A stretch of 64,000 nt of DNA from JAFNAG01 sp963824985 (lineage in GTDB: Bacteria > Acidobacteriota > UBA6911), in NCBI GenBank assembly GCA_963824985.1, contig CAWGRQ010000024.1:248001-312000 (forward strand), read 5' to 3'. Shown one piece after another: positions 34,804 through 43,082 of the stretch. The notes beneath the pieces are model-generated. The model was not told where the DNA came from. It ran no database searches and was given only the letters and a program-made list of their open reading frames with translations. Position 1 is the stretch's first letter; the number at the start of each line of letters is the position of its first letter. The translations under genes were made by a program, and so were the position numbers.

Positions 34804-35622
34804 TCATTCGGATAGGAATTGGATCAGGACAGCCGTGATATTGTCCGGGCCTCCGCGATCGTTGGCGAGATCGATCAGAGACTGGCAGGCATCGCCCGGC
34901 CCCGAGGACTCGGCCGCCACGGCGAAGATCTCCTGAGTCGACATCTGCGAGTGCAGGCCATCCGAACAGAGGAGCACGACATCGCCGGCCTGCACGGTGA
35001 TGCTCTTGAGAGCAAGCTCAACGGTCGGACGCACGCCCATCGCCTGGAGAAGGATATTGCGCCCGGGATGCCTCCGGCCTTCCTCTTCCGTAAGTTCGCC
35101 GTCGCCCACTTTCTGCCCGATCAGCGATTGATCACGAGTTAACTGGCGAATCTGCCCCTGACGCAGGAGATAAGCCCGGCTATCCCCCACCTGGCCGATC
35201 AGGAGGCGGCCGTGGAGTTCGAGCACGGTTGTCAGGGTCGTGCCCATCCCGGCAAATTCATGGTTGCGGGCCGCAAGCTCATAGATGCGGCTGTTTGCGC
35301 TTCCAACGGCCTCGATCAGGATCTCTTCCAGCAGGCTTTCATCCGGCTGTCCGGTCTCACGGATCAACTCCTGGACCTCGCGGTACAAGGTCCGGACGCA
35401 GAGCTTGCTCGCCATCTCTCCGGCAGCCGCCCCCCCCATCCCATCGGCCACTGCAAACAGGGCGCCGAAGTGGGCGGTCCGGAAGCGAAGCACCCCATTC
35501 GCCTCGATCCGGACTCCCTCACTGAGATTGGCAACGACAAAGGAATCTTCGTTGTCCACACGCACACGACCGGTGTGCGTGCCGGCAAAAGCCTCGATGT
35601 GGGTCGGCGTGGCGGCGAACAT
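34804..35622 (-). CDS. PP2C-family Ser/Thr protein phosphatase
   Basis: A PPM/PP2C phosphatase of 272 residues that would reverse phosphorylation by the neighbouring kinases. It has the metal-binding motifs VRVDNEDSFVV, VADGMGGAAAGE, GMGTTLTTVLEL, GDSRAYLL, LCSDGLH and GGPDNITAVLI, the full set expected for an active enzyme. The ATG at 35622 has GAGGTGAC. It is divergent from the TPR kinase of the T6SS block, and plays the role that PppA plays in Pseudomonas T6SS control, if the parallel holds. Confidence 0.93.
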   Translation of the reverse strand: MFAATPTHIEAFAGTHTGRVRVDNEDSFVVANLSEGVRIEANGVLRFRTAHFGALFAVADGMGGAAAGEMASKLCVRTLYREVQELIRETGQPDESLLEEILIEAVGSANSRIYELAARNHEFAGMGTTLTTVLELHGRLLIGQVGDSRAYLLRQGQIRQLTRDQSLIGQKVGDGELTEEEGRRHPGRNILLQAMGVRPTVELALKSITVQAGDVVLLCSDGLHSQMSTQEIFAVAAESSGPGDACQSLIDLANDRGGPDNITAVLIQFLSE

Positions 35623-36060
35623 GTCACCTCAAGATTGGCTGATACCTTTTTATCGTTCCGCTTCGGAAAATGTCAACTCAAAAGCCCATGTTGCTGCTAT
35701 AATTTGCATGCAGTAATGGCTGATAAGGGGGTGTGGTGCGCTCCCGACCATGCGATCGGGCGCCTCAAAGTGAATCGCGTCGAGTTTGTGGCTGGCAGTT
35801 GCCTCCTGACTCCCGGTCGCCCATCCTCCCGGCACCAAATCCGGCTTCGCTAATCCGGCATGCCCGACTCTGGGCGTAAACCGGATCGGATTTCGCCGCG
35901 AGCCACTTTGCAAATTCCGGGCTGTTGCTATGAGGCACGGGTCGAAACCAACCATGCACAATGCCACCTACCAGGCATCGGGGAATCCCCGATCGCAATC
36001 CTATTCTGCCATCCAGGATGGGGGCGGACACCGCATCCGGCTCCTGAAAAGACGATCCCG
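35623..36060. other. divergent regulatory region, PP2C and TPR kinase
   Basis: This 438-base gap separates two divergent genes. It includes the PP2C promoter candidate below, TATAAT at 35698-35703 without a good -35 on the plus strand, and a small open frame (35650-35967 minus) that I regard as spurious. No RNA gene is seen. Confidence 0.4.
35648..35676 (-). promoter_or_regulatory. candidate sigma70-type promoter of the PP2C gene
   Basis: Read on the minus strand, a perfect TTGACA (complement of 35671-35676) is followed after about 16 bases by GATAAA. The -10 ends about 26 bases before the PP2C ATG. The spacer contains TTCCGAAGCGGAA, a dyad that could bind a regulator. Confidence 0.45.
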
Positions 36061-39000
36061 ATGATTCAGAAACTGGGCAAATATTCAATTGTCGAAAAAC
36101 TGGGCGAAGGCGCCATGGGCGCGGTTTACAAGGCCTACGATGAGATCCTCGACCGCTATGTCGCCATCAAGACCATGGCGGAGGATATCAAGTGGGATCC
36201 TGAGCTCAAACTGCGGTTCTACCGCGAAGCACGATCGGCGGCCGGCCTGCATCACCCCAATATCGTGACGATCCACGATCTCGGCGAAGAAGGGAAGATC
36301 ACCTACATCGTCATGGAGTTCCTGCAGGGGAAGGATCTGAAGGACATCATCAGGGAAAAACCCCCTCTTGCCCTCGAAAAGAAGCTCGCCATTATCGCCC
36401 AGGTTTGTGAAGGGCTGAATCACGCTCATCTGGCAGGCATCATCCATAGAGATATCAAGCCCGGAAACATCCACTTTTCGGCGGACGGGAATGTCAAGAT
36501 CGTCGACTTCGGCATCGCGCGTATTCCCGCTTCGGATCTCACGCGATCCGGAGTTCGGCTGGGAACGCCCATTTATATGTCCCCGGAGCAGATTCGGGGC
36601 GAAGCCTATGACGAGCGGTCGGACATGTTCTCCACCGGCATCGTGTTCTATGAACTGGTCACGTATGTGCACCCGTTCCGCGACAAGAATATCGCCAAGA
36701 CCCTGGACAATCTGCTGTTCCAGAATCATTTCCCGTTTGCCGAGCAGTGTCCCGAAGCCCCGCCCGCGCTGTGGCCCATCATCAGCACGAGCCTGGCAAA
36801 GGAGCCGGCAAAGCGGTTCCCGAGCATGGCGGAAATGGGCCGGGCCTGTCGCGGCCTCCTGGTCGAAATGAATGCTGCCTCGCGGAAAATGATGAGCGAT
36901 CTGAGCGCTGTCGCGCCCCGCTTGCTCCAGGCGGCATCGCGCCCGGGAGCCCCTCCCCGCCTGGGAAGCTTGTTGCAGGAAACGCAGACCGCTCTCGGCA
37001 TGCGGGAACCCCCGGATCACGCCACGCTCAAGCGGTTGCTGGATTCGCTGGCTGAGGAGCGCGTTCCGGTACAGCAGGTTGAGGTTTCGAGCGTGAGCCG
37101 GGAGGGGAGAATTCCCGATGCTTCTCCCCTGCCGCCGGAAGCGCCTCCCCCCGCAGTCGTTGCCCCTCCGCCTGACCCTGATGATGTGCGGGGGCGTGAT
37201 CTTCTGCATGCGGGTCAGGCCCTGTTGCAGGAGGAGCGCTTGGACGAAGCCCTGACCATATTGCACCAGGCGGTGCGGCTGCTTGGGGAAAACCAGGAAC
37301 TGGCTCAAGCCCTGGCCGAAGCCAACCGCCGAACCGCAGAGCGGAAACAGGTTCAGATTGCCGCGCTGGTCGACCGGGCACGCCTGGCCTTGGCGTCCCG
37401 ACAATATACTTCCGCAATCGAAGCCCTCAACGAGGTCCTGCAGCAGGAACCCGGTCATGCTGAAGCCGCGGAACTGCGGCATCAGGCGGTAGCCGAAGCC
37501 GAGGCCGAACGCGAGCAACAGGCGCGCCAGGCGGAAGGTGAGAGGGAAAAAGCCTCGGGACTGAAGCTGCTGAGCGAGGGGAAATTTCCCGAGAGCATAA
37601 CGGCATTGCGGCGCGCGGCCGACCTGCTGGGCAGTAATCCCGAGATCGAGCGGGCGCTCCGCGAAGCCGGTGAAAAGGACAAGGCGGAGCAGCAGCGGCG
37701 CCTGGTCCAGGCGAAGCTGGGGGAGGCGGTCGCCCAGCTGCGCTCCAAGGCATTCGATCAGGCCGAGACCTCGGCCCGGCAGGTGTTGGAGATCTTCCCC
37801 GGCAATGTTGAGGCGGAGGATCTCCTGTCGCGCATCGACCGGGCGCGGCAACAGGAGCGCCGGGCCGCCGAAATTTCAAACCTCCTGGCGCAGAGCCGGG
37901 AACAACTCGACCATCAGGATTTCGAGGCTGCGCAAGCGCGCACCCGGGAAATCATGGCCCTCGATCCTGCGAACGCGGATGCCCAGTCCCTGCTCCAGGC
38001 CATTGCGGAGGCGCGGGAGACGAAGCGGAAACAGGAAGCGATCGAGGCTGCCATCTCCGAGGGGCAGAAGGCTTTCCTTCGTGATGAAGTGGAAGAGGCT
38101 GAGAAGTTTGCGCGCCTGGCACTCGATGCTGATCCGCAGCATGGTAAGGCGCTGGAACTCATGCGCCGCATAACGGAAATTCGCGACCGGAAGAAAAGGG
38201 AGGAGATCGCCGCTATCGTCGCCCGAGGCCGGCAGGCCCTGGTGCAGGGAGACCTGCAGGAGGCGGCCTCCCTGGGACAGCAGGCACTCCAGGCGGATCC
38301 CGAAAGTATCGAGGCGCGGAATTTCCTCGCGTCTCTGCGGCAGGCTGAGGAATCCAGGCGTCAGGAAAAACTGGCCGCGTTTCTTGCCGGGAGTCGCCAG
38401 GCGCTGGAGAGTGGTGATTTTGCCGAGGCGACGCGCCAGGCGGAAGCCCTGCAACATCTGGATGCGCGCAACCGGGAGGCGGCTTCCCTGCTGAAGGATA
38501 TCAATAACGCACGCCGCAAAAAGGAGAAGGCGGACGACAAGGAGAGGAAGCGCCTCGAAAAGGAGTCCCGCCGTCTGGCGCAGGCAACGGCGGATACGGC
38601 GCCTGAAACCGTCGATGGCGCGATTCCGGCGGAGACCACTCCGCGCCGCGGGCTGCCGAAAGCCGTAATCTGGGCCAGTGCCGGCGCGCTCCTGCTCATC
38701 ATCGCAGCCGTTCTGGCATGGCAGCTGCCCCGGCTCCGGAGCAACCCCCCTGAACCGGCTGCTCAACTCGCCGCGGCCCAGACTCAACTCGATCGCGGCC
38801 TGTTCGATGAAGCAATTGCCGCCGCCCGGGAGGTTCTGGCCACTTCACCGAACAACGCCCAGGCCCAGACCTTGATCGAGGTGGCGCAAAAACAGAAAAT
38901 CGCGAAGGAGGTTGCGATGCTCCTGATGGAAGCGCAGACTCTCCGATCCCAGGGGAGCCTCCAGGAGAGCCTGGACACCCTTGCGAAGTTGATATCCCTG

Positions 39001-40134
39001 GATCCCGCGAACGAGACCGCGCTGCTCGTTCAGGCCCAGATTGAAGGTGAAATCGCGGCCGGCAAGAGCAGCGCCGAACAGGAGGCCCTCGTCAAGGAGT
39101 GGCTGGCAAATGCCGCCCGGTTCCTGGGCGAAGGCAAGCAGGCCGAGGCGAAAAGGGCGCTGGACAACGTGGCAGGCCTCCGTCCGGACGCGCCCGAACT
39201 CAGACCCTTGCGCAACAAGCTGAAAGCGCTCACGGATGAAGCGGCCCGCGCCGAGAAAGGCAGAATCGATCTCGCCCAGAAACAGAAGCAAGTAGACGAG
39301 TGGAACAGTCAGGCCGGTGAGAAATTCAAGCAGGGAAGATATGGCGAAGCCTTGACAATCCTCGAACAGTGGCTGTCGGCAGCGCCGCAGAACGCGCAGG
39401 CGCAGGATTTGCAGCGCCAGGCATCCCTGGCGCAGCAGAGCCAGCGCGCCTATGACACTCACATGGCACAAAGGAACTATGACGAAGCCCTGAGGGCCGC
39501 GGCGCAACTGGAGAAAATCAATCCTGCCGATCCTTCCGTTGCCGAGCTCCGCAAACGGGCGGAAGCACGCAAGGCGGCCGCCAAGGCGACCCTGTCCATT
39601 TACCGCCTGGGTGAACCGGCAAGCCTGTTTCTGGATGATGAACCGCTTGGAACCGCCGGCGAGTTGGAGGATCGCGTGGTCAGCGCCGGCCGGCATAAGG
39701 TCACGGTTCAAGTCAGCAGCGGCAAGCAGAGCACCTGGACCGCCGACCTGAGTGAAGGGCAGAAAGTGATCCTGGCCTATGATGCCGCCGCCCTGTCCTT
39801 GCGCCCCATGGTGGATGCGGACCGTGAGTTGCTTTCCATGCGCAAAATCCGGGAAGAAGTCCACAGCTTCGAGGTGGAACACCGCCACGGGATTCTGGGC
39901 ATCACCAAGTGCACCGGAATCCTGAAGATCAGCGGGCTCAGGGTCGAATTTCGGAGCCCGGATCATGCCCTGGATACGACTTTCGCCAACGTCAGGCTCA
40001 AGAACGCGAACAACGATCGGATCGAACTGGAAACGGTCGACACCAAACAGTCATGGTCCTTTAAAATGCGGGATGCCGCCCAGGCAAAGGCAGTCAAGGA
40101 ACTGTGGGACAGGTTGACCAAACTCGGCAAATAG
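36061..40134 (+). CDS. large TPR Ser/Thr protein kinase with PH-like C-terminal domain
   Basis: A 1357-residue Hanks-type kinase, beside the T6SS genes. The catalytic domain (about residues 5-275) has LGEGAMGAVYKAYDEI, VAIKTMAEDI, IHRDIKPGNIHF, VDFGIAR and SPEQIRGEAYDERSD. A proline-rich linker (residues about 355-385) and many degenerate TPR/coiled-coil repeats follow (for example VLQQEPGHAEAAELRHQ and REIMALDPANADAQSLL). One membrane helix at about residues 867-889 divides it, more TPRs follow, then a PEGA-like segment (YRLGEPASLFLDDEPLG). The C-terminus (residues about 1270-1357) has KCTGILKISGLRVEF and a DHAL motif, shared with the kinase at 61928. ATG 36061 was chosen over a longer frame lacking conservation. 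It is probably the T6SS regulatory kinase, analogous to PpkA. Confidence 0.88.
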   Translation: MIQKLGKYSIVEKLGEGAMGAVYKAYDEILDRYVAIKTMAEDIKWDPELKLRFYREARSAAGLHHPNIVTIHDLGEEGKITYIVMEFLQGKDLKDIIREKPPLALEKKLAIIAQVCEGLNHAHLAGIIHRDIKPGNIHFSADGNVKIVDFGIARIPASDLTRSGVRLGTPIYMSPEQIRGEAYDERSDMFSTGIVFYELVTYVHPFRDKNIAKTLDNLLFQNHFPFAEQCPEAPPALWPIISTSLAKEPAKRFPSMAEMGRACRGLLVEMNAASRKMMSDLSAVAPRLLQAASRPGAPPRLGSLLQETQTALGMREPPDHATLKRLLDSLAEERVPVQQVEVSSVSREGRIPDASPLPPEAPPPAVVAPPPDPDDVRGRDLLHAGQALLQEERLDEALTILHQAVRLLGENQELAQALAEANRRTAERKQVQIAALVDRARLALASRQYTSAIEALNEVLQQEPGHAEAAELRHQAVAEAEAEREQQARQAEGEREKASGLKLLSEGKFPESITALRRAADLLGSNPEIERALREAGEKDKAEQQRRLVQAKLGEAVAQLRSKAFDQAETSARQVLEIFPGNVEAEDLLSRIDRARQQERRAAEISNLLAQSREQLDHQDFEAAQARTREIMALDPANADAQSLLQAIAEARETKRKQEAIEAAISEGQKAFLRDEVEEAEKFARLALDADPQHGKALELMRRITEIRDRKKREEIAAIVARGRQALVQGDLQEAASLGQQALQADPESIEARNFLASLRQAEESRRQEKLAAFLAGSRQALESGDFAEATRQAEALQHLDARNREAASLLKDINNARRKKEKADDKERKRLEKESRRLAQATADTAPETVDGAIPAETTPRRGLPKAVIWASAGALLLIIAAVLAWQLPRLRSNPPEPAAQLAAAQTQLDRGLFDEAIAAAREVLATSPNNAQAQTLIEVAQKQKIAKEVAMLLMEAQTLRSQGSLQESLDTLAKLISLDPANETALLVQAQIEGEIAAGKSSAEQEALVKEWLANAARFLGEGKQAEAKRALDNVAGLRPDAPELRPLRNKLKALTDEAARAEKGRIDLAQKQKQVDEWNSQAGEKFKQGRYGEALTILEQWLSAAPQNAQAQDLQRQASLAQQSQRAYDTHMAQRNYDEALRAAAQLEKINPADPSVAELRKRAEARKAAAKATLSIYRLGEPASLFLDDEPLGTAGELEDRVVSAGRHKVTVQVSSGKQSTWTADLSEGQKVILAYDAAALSLRPMVDADRELLSMRKIREEVHSFEVEHRHGILGITKCTGILKISGLRVEFRSPDHALDTTFANVRLKNANNDRIELETVDTKQSWSFKMRDAAQAKAVKELWDRLTKLGK

Positions 40135-40231
40135 TCCATGGCGCGCGGGAAAGAATTGGAAGATCGAAAGTGACTGCAGTATTCTCATGTGAGTCATGCA
40201 ACACATCTGCCAGTCGGCGAGGGAGAGCACT

Positions 40232-40699
40232 ATGAAAGCAGCGCGTCACTTGCTTCTGTTGATTCCCCTGGGTCTGTCTTCTATGCTGTTGACCGGATGC
40301 CCCAAGCAGCCGGCCAAGATCAACATCGTTATGAACGCGGCCGCCAACATCAACCCGGATACGAGCGGTCAGGCCCTGTCGGTCGTGGTTCGCATCTATC
40401 AGCTCAAGGACAAGGGCCGCCTGGAATCCGCGGATTACAACGCCATCTGGAAGTCCGACAAGGAAACGCTCTCGGATGACCTGTTGGAAAGACAGGAGCG
40501 CATCGTGCAGCCGGGAACCCAGGAAATGATCGAGATCCAGACCAATCCGATGGCGAATTACCTCGCCGCGGTGGCTCTCTTCCGCAATCCTTCCGGAGAC
40601 TCCTGGCGCAAGATCATCCCGATCAACAAGGGCAAGACGCAGAAGATTGCTTTAGCCCTTCGCGAGCAGACCATCGAAATCACCTCGAGCGCCAGATAG
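40232..40699 (+). CDS. tssJ: TssJ, T6SS outer-membrane lipoprotein
   Basis: TssJ anchors the T6SS membrane complex in the outer membrane by binding TssM. The 155-residue precursor has a lipoprotein signal peptide with lipobox LLTGC (Cys23). The mature part has the TssJ beta-sandwich strands INIVMNAAANINPDTSGQA and LSVVVRIYQLKDKGRLE. ATG 40232 is preceded by GGGAG at 6 bases; the frame opens earlier at a GTG-like codon without a site. It follows the large kinase by 97 bases and precedes tssK by 12. Confidence 0.9.
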   Translation: MKAARHLLLLIPLGLSSMLLTGCPKQPAKINIVMNAAANINPDTSGQALSVVVRIYQLKDKGRLESADYNAIWKSDKETLSDDLLERQERIVQPGTQEMIEIQTNPMANYLAAVALFRNPSGDSWRKIIPINKGKTQKIALALREQTIEITSSAR

Positions 40700-40711
40700 G
40701 GACCACGGATC

Positions 40712-42064
40712 ATGACACCACTGCAGAAAGTCCTGTGGAGCGAGGGGCTGTTCCTGACCCCTCACCACCTTCAACAATGGGATCGATATCACGAAGACGT
40801 GTTGAACTTCCGCATTCGCGCGCTGTCGACCTTCATGTGGGGCGCGGAAGAGCTGAAGTTCAATGAGGAGGCGCTCGAAAACGGCACCTTTGAAGTCCTG
40901 CGTTGCCGAGCCGTCCTGCCGGACGGCTCGGCGATCGACATCCCCGATGTCGATGCTCCGCCGCCGCTGCGCGACTTCACGGATTGCTTCGCCCCGACCA
41001 GCGACCGCATGGATGTCTACCTTGCCGTGCCGGTGGTGCGTTCCGGATCCGCTAATGTGGCGGGGACGGACAAGAAGGCCGCCTTCATGGCGCGCTACCT
41101 GCCGACGCAGGCTCATGTCCCGGATGAAAACACGGGCGAGAATGAGTTGCCAGTGACCTTCGCGGCCAAAAACATGCGCCTCCTGTTCGGGGAGGAGTCG
41201 CTCGACAATCATGCGGCTCTCAAGATCGCCGAGGTGCGCCGCACCCCGGAAGGCAAGACCGTTCTGGAGGAGGGGTACATCCCGCCGGCTTTGAGCCTCT
41301 CTGCGGCGCGCCCTTTAACCGATATTGTCCGCCGCCTGCTCGAGATCCTGTCCGCCAAGAGCACAACGCTTGGAGAGCAGCGCCGGCAAAAGTCCGCCGG
41401 AGTCGCCGACTTTACCACTTCGGACGTGGCGACCTTCTGGCTGCTGCACACGGTGAACGCCTACATTCCGTCGATGATGCACTTCCACCACGTTCAGCGC
41501 GTACATCCCGAGCAGCTCTACCTGACGATGGCGAGCCTGGCCGGCGAACTGATGACCTTCGTCACGGAAGGGCACCCGACCGAACTCCCCAAATACATCC
41601 ACACCGATCTGACCAACACGTTCGCCCAGCTGGATCGCAAGCTGCGGGTCTTGCTCGAAACCGTCATCCCCACCCGCTGTGTGCCGATTCCCCTGGAGCG
41701 AACCAAGGAATCTCTCTACATCGGCCGGATTCTGGACGAACGCCTGCCGGTCAGCGCCGAGTTTTACCTTGGTGTCTACGCCAAGCTTCCCGAAGCCCAG
41801 ATATTGGAGAGGGTGCCGCGCAAGAGCAAGATCGCCTCGCTCGACACCATCAACTATCTGCTGGGCCAGGCACTCCCCGGCGTGCTGCTCCGCCCGGTGC
41901 CGGTGCCACCGGGTCCGATTCCCGTTCGAGTCGGCTTCAAGTATTTCCGGCTCGAAAAGCTGGGCACCTATTGGGACACCATCGCAGCGTCACGCAACAT
42001 CTGTATATACTTCCCGGCGGAATTTCCCGATCTCCGCCTCGAGCTGTTTGCCGTCAAAGATTGA
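40712..42064 (+). CDS. tssK: TssK, T6SS baseplate-to-membrane adaptor
   Basis: TssK connects the baseplate to the TssJLM membrane complex. The 450-residue protein has the diagnostic N-terminal motif GLFLTPHHLQQWDRYHED, the middle HPEQLYLTMASLAGEL, and the C-terminal YFRLEKLGTYWDTIAASRN. Length and motifs agree with the family. Translation starts at ATG 40712 after a short spacer from tssJ. It is complete, in frame, and has no odd substitutions in the motifs seen. Confidence 0.95.
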   Translation: MTPLQKVLWSEGLFLTPHHLQQWDRYHEDVLNFRIRALSTFMWGAEELKFNEEALENGTFEVLRCRAVLPDGSAIDIPDVDAPPPLRDFTDCFAPTSDRMDVYLAVPVVRSGSANVAGTDKKAAFMARYLPTQAHVPDENTGENELPVTFAAKNMRLLFGEESLDNHAALKIAEVRRTPEGKTVLEEGYIPPALSLSAARPLTDIVRRLLEILSAKSTTLGEQRRQKSAGVADFTTSDVATFWLLHTVNAYIPSMMHFHHVQRVHPEQLYLTMASLAGELMTFVTEGHPTELPKYIHTDLTNTFAQLDRKLRVLLETVIPTRCVPIPLERTKESLYIGRILDERLPVSAEFYLGVYAKLPEAQILERVPRKSKIASLDTINYLLGQALPGVLLRPVPVPPGPIPVRVGFKYFRLEKLGTYWDTIAASRNICIYFPAEFPDLRLELFAVKD

Positions 42065-42262
42065 CATCGGGGGGTGCGGCTTGTAGGCCGCGAAATTATT
42101 GACGTCTGGAACCTGTTGTGACGAATCAGTTGACTGATCTGCCGGAGTTCCATGTGTCGGCCAGCGGGCTATCGCCGCTTCCCGGCCCGTGCGCCCCTCG
42201 CCGCAGGTCTGATTGGGTGTCACAAAACTCTTCAGTCCCCTTCGGGGAAAAGGTATGAGGCC

Positions 42263-42979
42263 ATGACTCCGGCTCGCGATCCACACGAGGCGACTTCGTT
42301 TGAATCCTCCTCAGGCACCAGTCCCGGCCTGGTCGATTTGTGCACGGACGCCTTTCTGTTGATCTTTTTTATCCACCAGGGGAGGGACCCGGGCCAGCCC
42401 GACCAGCTGCGCAAGGAGATTGCGCTCCTGCTTCAGGATCTGGATAAACGGGGCAAAAGGCATGGGTACGGAGAGGAGGATCTCAAGGCGGCGCGGTATG
42501 CGTTATGTGCTCTGCTGGACGAGACCATCCTCAATTCCCGTTGGTCCTACAAGGACCAGTGGGCCGACCGCCCGCTCCAGCTCGAATATTTCGGCGAACA
42601 CATGGCCGGGGAGAGGTTTTTCGATCTGCTCGACCGAGTGCGCGGGAAGGGCTCCCGCAAGGTCGATTTGCTCGAGGTTTTCTGCATGGCCCTGATTCTG
42701 GGGTTTCAGGGACGGTACAAGTTGCGCGGCAGCGATGAGCTGCCCAACCTGATCCGGGAACTGGTCGGAGAAATCAACGGACATCGGGGTTCCCCACGCG
42801 GCCTGTCTCCTCACGGACAGATTCCGGAAGAGCCGGAAGAGGCTCCGGCCAGAGTGTTGCCCCGTTGGGTGTGGATCACGGCCCTGACTTCAGTGATCCT
42901 GGTGATTCTCGTGTTTGTCATTTTCAAGCTTTGGCTCGGCTCGACTGCGGACCAGGCCATAGCGCGCATGGTGGTGTAA
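42263..42979 (+). CDS. tssL: TssL, T6SS inner-membrane DotU/IcmH-like protein
   Basis: TssL is the inner-membrane part of the T6SS trans-envelope complex and recruits TssK. The 238-residue protein has the DotU/IcmH features DAFLLIFFIHQGR, ALLDETILNSRWSY, QLEYFGEHMAGERFFDLLD and LILGFQGRYKL, and a single C-terminal membrane helix (about residues 202-225). The periplasmic tail is very short, so no peptidoglycan-binding domain is fused. A 198-base gap separates it from tssK, which is unusual for this operon and may hold an internal start or hairpin (GCGGC near 42075). Confidence 0.92.
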   Translation: MTPARDPHEATSFESSSGTSPGLVDLCTDAFLLIFFIHQGRDPGQPDQLRKEIALLLQDLDKRGKRHGYGEEDLKAARYALCALLDETILNSRWSYKDQWADRPLQLEYFGEHMAGERFFDLLDRVRGKGSRKVDLLEVFCMALILGFQGRYKLRGSDELPNLIRELVGEINGHRGSPRGLSPHGQIPEEPEEAPARVLPRWVWITALTSVILVILVFVIFKLWLGSTADQAIARMVV

Positions 42980-43082
42980 CCGACATCGGCAGGGCTCCTT
43001 TCCCGCCCGGACTTTTCCCGGACGGGAATGATGTCGGATCGCACCTCTCCTTGAAACCGGAAGGCCGAAAAAGCGCTACCTT

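Noticed and set aside
35650..35967. Minus-strand ORF of 105 codons between PP2C and the large kinase
   Set aside because: No conserved residues, no ribosome binding site, and it occupies the divergent promoter region.
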